Assembly: GCA_003242115.1 (NCBI GenBank)
Contig: QBMP01000237.1
Span: forward strand, 2,095-7,129
Length of the DNA stretch: 5,035 bases
From: Phormidesmis priestleyi
GTDB lineage: Bacteria; Cyanobacteriota; Cyanobacteriia; Phormidesmidales; Phormidesmidaceae
Direction of reading: 5' to 3'
Each line of letters begins with the position of its first letter. Positions within the stretch are counted from its first letter, which is position 1. The position numbers were made by a program, and so were the translations under genes. Of the stretch, positions 3,712 through 5,035 are shown piece after piece. A model generated the notes under the pieces. That model made no database searches. It was not told where the DNA came from and saw only the letters and a program-made list of their open reading frames with translations.

Positions 3712-5035
3712 CTACCCTAGCGGATGATCGACAAACTGCAACAGACGACGCATGGGGACATCGATTTCTGGAGAGCGATGGGTGAGTTTGTAGCCGACAT
3801 CGTGAATGGCTTTAGAGAGCAAGTAGTTGTTGAGTAATACCTGAAGCTCGTGTTGGGCTTTGGGTAAAAAGTCGGCTGAGTGAGCGGTTTTGAAGTAGGC
3901 ACAGAGAAACGCTGCGCTGACCCATTGCTCCCAAAAATCCGCCCATTGCTGAACTCGCTCGGCTTGCTCAGGGCGAATCAGTCCGCTTTCGACTTCGTTT
4001 TTGAAGCCGTTAATAGCCGCATAATGGATTGATTGGAGCATGTAGGCGATGTCTTGAAGGGGCGATCGCTTAATTCGCCTTTCACTCATCGTCCGGTTAG
4101 CCTCACCTTCAAAGTCAATCAAAATAAAGTCTTTGCCGGTATAGAGCACTTGTCCTAAATGGTAATCGCCGTGGAACCTTGTGCGCATCGCATGGATAGG
4201 ATTGCTCAGGATTTGGTGAAACCGCTCAAGGTAAAGATCTTGATAGCTCAAAACGGTGCGCGCTAAGGGGTGCAACTCTGGGCTGAGATGCCCCGAAGGA
4301 TTTTCTAAGTCGGCCTGAATGTAGCGAAAAACTTGGCCCACAAGGTTGCGATTATGCTGATAAATAGAGCGCTGATAAAAACTGCTAAAAGGCTCCGGTG
4401 CAAAATCTACATCCGTTGGATCGGCCGTTAAAGCAATATGAAACTCAGCCGTTCTTTGGCCTAGGAGCTGAACATTCGCGAGATACGAACCAATCAGATG
4501 GGCCGCTAGTCGCTTATCGTCGCTCTCTTCATCAAAATCTGCTTGCAGCTCAAAAAGAGGCTTTAGAATAGGCGGCTCTTCGGTCATCTCCACCGATTGA
4601 ACAACCACCTGATCAAAGTAGTTGCGAATGCTGTCGAGCGTGTATTCCCAAGTATTTTGGGCTTCAGGAATATAGGTTTGCAGAATGCCAACTGTGGCTG
4701 ATTCATTGCGGGCTTTGCGATAATCGAGGCGGCCAACAATCGGATTGAAATGCGTAAACTGCTGATGTCTGGTTAAAAACTGTCGAATCTCTAAGTCTGG
4801 ATTAATCCCAGATTCGACGGTGCGAAAGAGCTTGAGAATCAGATTAGAGCCACCGCCTTGTTCATCACCCGAATAGATCACCGAGTTGTTGTTATATTCT
4901 CCAAATAAAGGCGTCGAATGACGCGGCAAATCTGCTTCAGGGTTTATTAAAGCGGTTGCGAGTAGTTTGCCGGAGATACCCTCGTAAGTGCCGCTGTGGA
5001 GGGTCGTTTCGAGCAGGGTATTGAGAAAATCTGGA
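3712..5035 (-). CDS. Maltokinase domain, probable trehalose synthase-maltokinase C-terminus (partial)
   Basis: The frame is open from the stop at 3712-3714 to the right edge, showing 440 residues; the N-terminus lies outside. A TTG at 4929 is not a convincing start, because the upstream 35 codons (ending LLATALINPEAD) are coding-like and belong to the domain. Maltokinase transfers phosphate from ATP to maltose, giving maltose-1-phosphate for GlgE-type glucan synthesis. Counting from the codon at 4929, features are the nucleotide-binding part with LILKLFRTVESGINPDLEI (30-48, K33 the likely ATP lysine), the catalytic HGDYHLGQ (253-260, D255), the metal-binding IDFEGEANR (271-279, D272) followed by SERRIKRSPLQDIAYMLQSIHYAA (282-305), and the C-terminal helices LLSKAIHDVGYKL (370-382). 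These match the aminoglycoside-phosphotransferase-like fold of maltokinases. In many bacteria the domain is fused behind a GH13 trehalose synthase of about 550-600 aa; that half would lie beyond 5035. A free-standing maltokinase is the alternative. Confidence 0.85.
   Translation of the reverse strand, partial: PDFLNTLLETTLHSGTYEGISGKLLATALINPEADLPRHSTPLFGEYNNNSVIYSGDEQGGGSNLILKLFRTVESGINPDLEIRQFLTRHQQFTHFNPIVGRLDYRKARNESATVGILQTYIPEAQNTWEYTLDSIRNYFDQVVVQSVEMTEEPPILKPLFELQADFDEESDDKRLAAHLIGSYLANVQLLGQRTAEFHIALTADPTDVDFAPEPFSSFYQRSIYQHNRNLVGQVFRYIQADLENPSGHLSPELHPLARTVLSYQDLYLERFHQILSNPIHAMRTRFHGDYHLGQVLYTGKDFILIDFEGEANRTMSERRIKRSPLQDIAYMLQSIHYAAINGFKNEVESGLIRPEQAERVQQWADFWEQWVSAAFLCAYFKTAHSADFLPKAQHELQVLLNNYLLSKAIHDVGYKLTHRSPEIDVPMRRLLQFVDHPLG
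4062..4069. repeat. HIP1 octamer
   Basis: GCGATCGC is the highly iterated palindrome of many cyanobacterial genomes. One perfect copy lies in the maltokinase gene. It supports a cyanobacterial origin but is weak evidence alone, since one copy in 5 kb is a low density. Confidence 0.6.

Noticed and set aside
3717..3902. Minus-strand ORF of 61 aa overlapping the maltokinase C-terminus
   Set aside because: It is an alternative frame of a conserved coding region, and its composition (S/T/P-rich) is typical of a shadow.
3712..4929. Complete 405-aa maltokinase starting at TTG 4929
   Set aside because: The frame continues open and coding-like to the window edge, and the preceding residues (LLETTLHSGTYEGISGKLL) fit the start of the maltokinase domain, so the gene is partial.

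Overview
The window looks like a piece of a cyanobacterial chromosome. The evidence is one copy of the cyanobacterial HIP1 octamer GCGATCGC (4062-4069), a wHTH/DUF2267-type protein and a MscS channel of the kind common in cyanobacteria, a trehalose-synthase-linked maltokinase, and an IS5-like transposase of a type frequent in these genomes. The genus cannot be fixed from the sequence alone.

Layout. 1-180 is a leader with no supported gene. 181-969 (+) encodes a 262-aa protein with a probable N-terminal winged helix and a C-terminal DUF2267-like region. A 93-aa acidic protein of unknown function follows 5 nt later (975-1256, +), probably as part of a two-gene operon. The operon ends near a perfect 36-bp palindrome (1323-1358) that should act as an intrinsic terminator. 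A promoter-like pair just upstream of it could also make a ~60-nt RNA. A complete ~1.08-kb insertion sequence (about 1391-2470) comes next, with perfectly matching 17-bp terminal sequences and an intact DDE transposase. A 270-bp intergenic stretch (2473-2742) holds a small palindrome, an orphan terminator-like hairpin, three 11-bp direct repeats and a likely -10 element in front of a MscS-type mechanosensitive channel gene (2743-3669, +). Converging on it from the right is a maltokinase-domain gene (3712 to beyond 5035, -). Its reading frame is open to the window edge, so its N-terminal part lies outside; from family knowledge it is probably the C-terminal half of a trehalose synthase-maltokinase fusion.

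How the genes may fit together. MscS releases solutes after hypo-osmotic shock, while TreS/maltokinase interconverts the compatible solute trehalose with maltose and maltose-1-phosphate. The right half of the window is therefore compatible with osmotic-stress physiology, although the two genes are convergent and cannot share a promoter. The IS sits between the DUF2267 operon and this pair, interrupts no recognisable coding sequence, and looks recent and possibly active.

I did not find a clear new defence or mobile system. The points most worth checking are the phased 11-bp repeats before mscS, the promoter plus perfect palindrome at 1265-1360, and a near-copy of the IS right end inside the transposase gene.
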